From NCBI GenBank assembly GCA_027019265.1, contig JALUWX010000046.1, forward strand, positions 1-63,210: a stretch of DNA of 63,210 nt. Reading direction: 5' to 3'. The notes below the pieces were generated by a model that saw only the letters and a list, made by a program, of their open reading frames with translations, did not search any database and was not told where the DNA came from. This stretch comes from Phycisphaerales bacterium. GTDB taxonomy: Bacteria > Planctomycetota > Phycisphaerae > Phycisphaerales > UBA1924. Position numbers and translations under genes: made by a program. Of this stretch, positions 62,191 through 63,210 are shown piece after piece (within the stretch, counting starts at the first letter, position 1; each line of letters opens with the position of its first letter).

Positions 62191-63210
62191 CGCGCATCCG
62201 GACGGAGTCGATCAAGCGCCTCGGGGACGAGCTGCGCTTTTCGGGTCGGGATACGTTGCGTCGTCATGTGGAGCGGATCGAGCAGCTCGCGGCGTTGATC
62301 GATGTGGAGGGGGTGTATCCGGAGGACTTCGTGGTGTTCCGGGTGACGGGGTATCGGCCGGAGATGGGGGATCCGGAGTTGATCCCGGGGGAGGCGCTGC
62401 TGGGGGATCTGTCGGCGCTCGCGGAGCGTTTGTCGGAGGAGGCGAAGTGGACCCCGGAGGAGCTGGGTGGGGGGTATCTGGGGATCGATGCGGTGGCGCA
62501 GCGGTGGGGGGTGAGTCGGAAGACGATCGAACGGATGCGGCGGCGGGGGTTGGTTGGGACGCGCGCGGATCTGGGGTCGGGGAGGCGGGCGGTGTTGTTC
62601 TCGACGAATGCGGTGGAGCATGTGGAGGCGCGGGATCCGGATCGGCTTGCGCGTGCGGCGAAGTTTTCGAGGTTGAGTGAGGACGAGCTGGGACGCGCGG
62701 TGCGGTGGGCGCGGGGGTATGCGGCGCGGCTCGGGTGGCGGTCGTCGCGGTGCGCGGAGCGGATCGCGCAGCGGTTGGGCCGGAGTCGGGAGAGTGTTCG
62801 GCGGGCGCTGCTCAAGCACGACGAGGGGTCGGGGGATCCGATCTTCCAGCGGGCGGGGTCTCCGGATGATTCGGATCGGCGGGTGATGCTGAAACTCGCG
62901 CTGGAGGGGAAGCGGAGCGGTGCGATTGGGGCGCGGTTCGGGGTGAGCAGCGCTTCGGTGAATCGCGCGGTGAACCAGGAGCGGTTGTCGCTGATCGCGC
63001 GGTCGGTGTCGGTGTCGGACGGGTCGGGGGTGGTTGATGCGGGGGTGCTGGAGGAGGCGATCGTTCGGGAGGGGTTGTTGGTTGAAGCGCCGACGACGCT
63101 CGGGGGGTTGATCGAATCGATGCGCGCGCAGGAGACGGCGGTGGTGTATGAGCAGAACGCGCGGGCTCGCGCGTGTGTGGCGCTGGGGGGGATGATCGCG
63201 CGGGGGCTGG
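62178..63210 (+). CDS. multi-helix-turn-helix DNA-binding protein, cut by the window end
   Basis: This frame overlaps the last 13 bp of mqnA and starts at GTG 62178 (another in-frame GTG is 62172). It is open to the window end, giving 344 residues so far. At least three HTH units are visible: GYLGIDAVAQRWGVSRKTIERMRRRGL (MerR/HTH-17-like), RCAERIAQRLGRSRESVRRALLKH (sigma-70 region-4-like) and KRSGAIGARFGVSSASVNRAVNQERL. Several HTHs in series recall planctomycete sigma-factor-like regulators, but no region 2 core is present yet. The rest lies outside the window. Overlap with mqnA implies translational coupling. Confidence 0.65.
   Translation, partial: MPALTRIRTESIKRLGDELRFSGRDTLRRHVERIEQLAALIDVEGVYPEDFVVFRVTGYRPEMGDPELIPGEALLGDLSALAERLSEEAKWTPEELGGGYLGIDAVAQRWGVSRKTIERMRRRGLVGTRADLGSGRRAVLFSTNAVEHVEARDPDRLARAAKFSRLSEDELGRAVRWARGYAARLGWRSSRCAERIAQRLGRSRESVRRALLKHDEGSGDPIFQRAGSPDDSDRRVMLKLALEGKRSGAIGARFGVSSASVNRAVNQERLSLIARSVSVSDGSGVVDAGVLEEAIVREGLLVEAPTTLGGLIESMRAQETAVVYEQNARARACVALGGMIARGL

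Overview
The window reads as chromosomal DNA of a high-GC planctomycete, most likely class Phycisphaerae. The main evidence is a large set of secreted proteins ending in the paired FFDIS-type dockerin tail with a terminal Gly-Cys-Pro (GC-type dockerin). Two proteins carry PEP-CTERM-like tails, an outer-membrane assembly protein is encoded at the left edge, and the futalosine route to menaquinone (MqnA), sigma-54 and an LptB-type ABC ATPase are also present. No rRNA, tRNA, CRISPR array, insertion sequence or prophage was seen.

Layout. 0-4.2 kb: N-terminus of a BamA-like protein, a small membrane protein, dnaN and tkt. 4.2-28.1 kb: an accessory block almost wholly on the minus strand, with twelve dockerin-tailed secreted proteins (FG-GAP/VCBS propellers, a trypsin-like protease with CARDB repeats, a HAF-repeat metalloprotease, a glycosidase-like barrel and unknowns), one untailed propeller protein, a TetR regulator and a large zinc metalloprotease. 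28.2-32.8 kb: lpdA and clpC, divergent. 32.9-41.1 kb: two PEP-CTERM-like proteins, an ABC-2 permease, a divergent dockerin protein, a DUF4870 protein, a polytopic membrane protein and an unusual P-loop kinase-like/deoxyribosyltransferase-like fusion. 41.3-49.5 kb: sucD, a CHASE hybrid histidine kinase, an HI0933 flavoprotein, an amidohydrolase and a MarR-WrbA-pirin redox cassette. 49.5-63.2 kb: an FHA-GAF histidine kinase, holA, a lipoprotein, a GT39-type transferase, recR, rpoN, another dockerin protein, lptB, a PEGA lipoprotein, a NeuD-type acyltransferase, mqnA and a multi-HTH protein cut by the window end.

The most striking structure is non-coding. Near 49.2 kb the plus strand changes from C-rich to G-rich whichever strand is coding. 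That is the skew change expected at a bidirectional replication origin. About 0.4 kb to its left, between the flavodoxin and pirin genes, lie four tandem ACCC(G/A)ATCC-like 9-10-mers spaced 16-18 bp, an AT-rich patch, and an 18-bp palindrome containing TGTTCCACGTGGAACA, a sequence used as the ParB-binding site parS in other bacteria. I infer that this is, or adjoins, the chromosomal origin, although dnaA is not visible and dnaN is about 47 kb away.

A full sigma-54 -24/-12 promoter precedes rpoN itself, and one-mismatch versions precede clpC and tkt. The dockerin proteins probably share one surface or scaffold attachment system. No cohesin partner or exosortase was recognised in the window.
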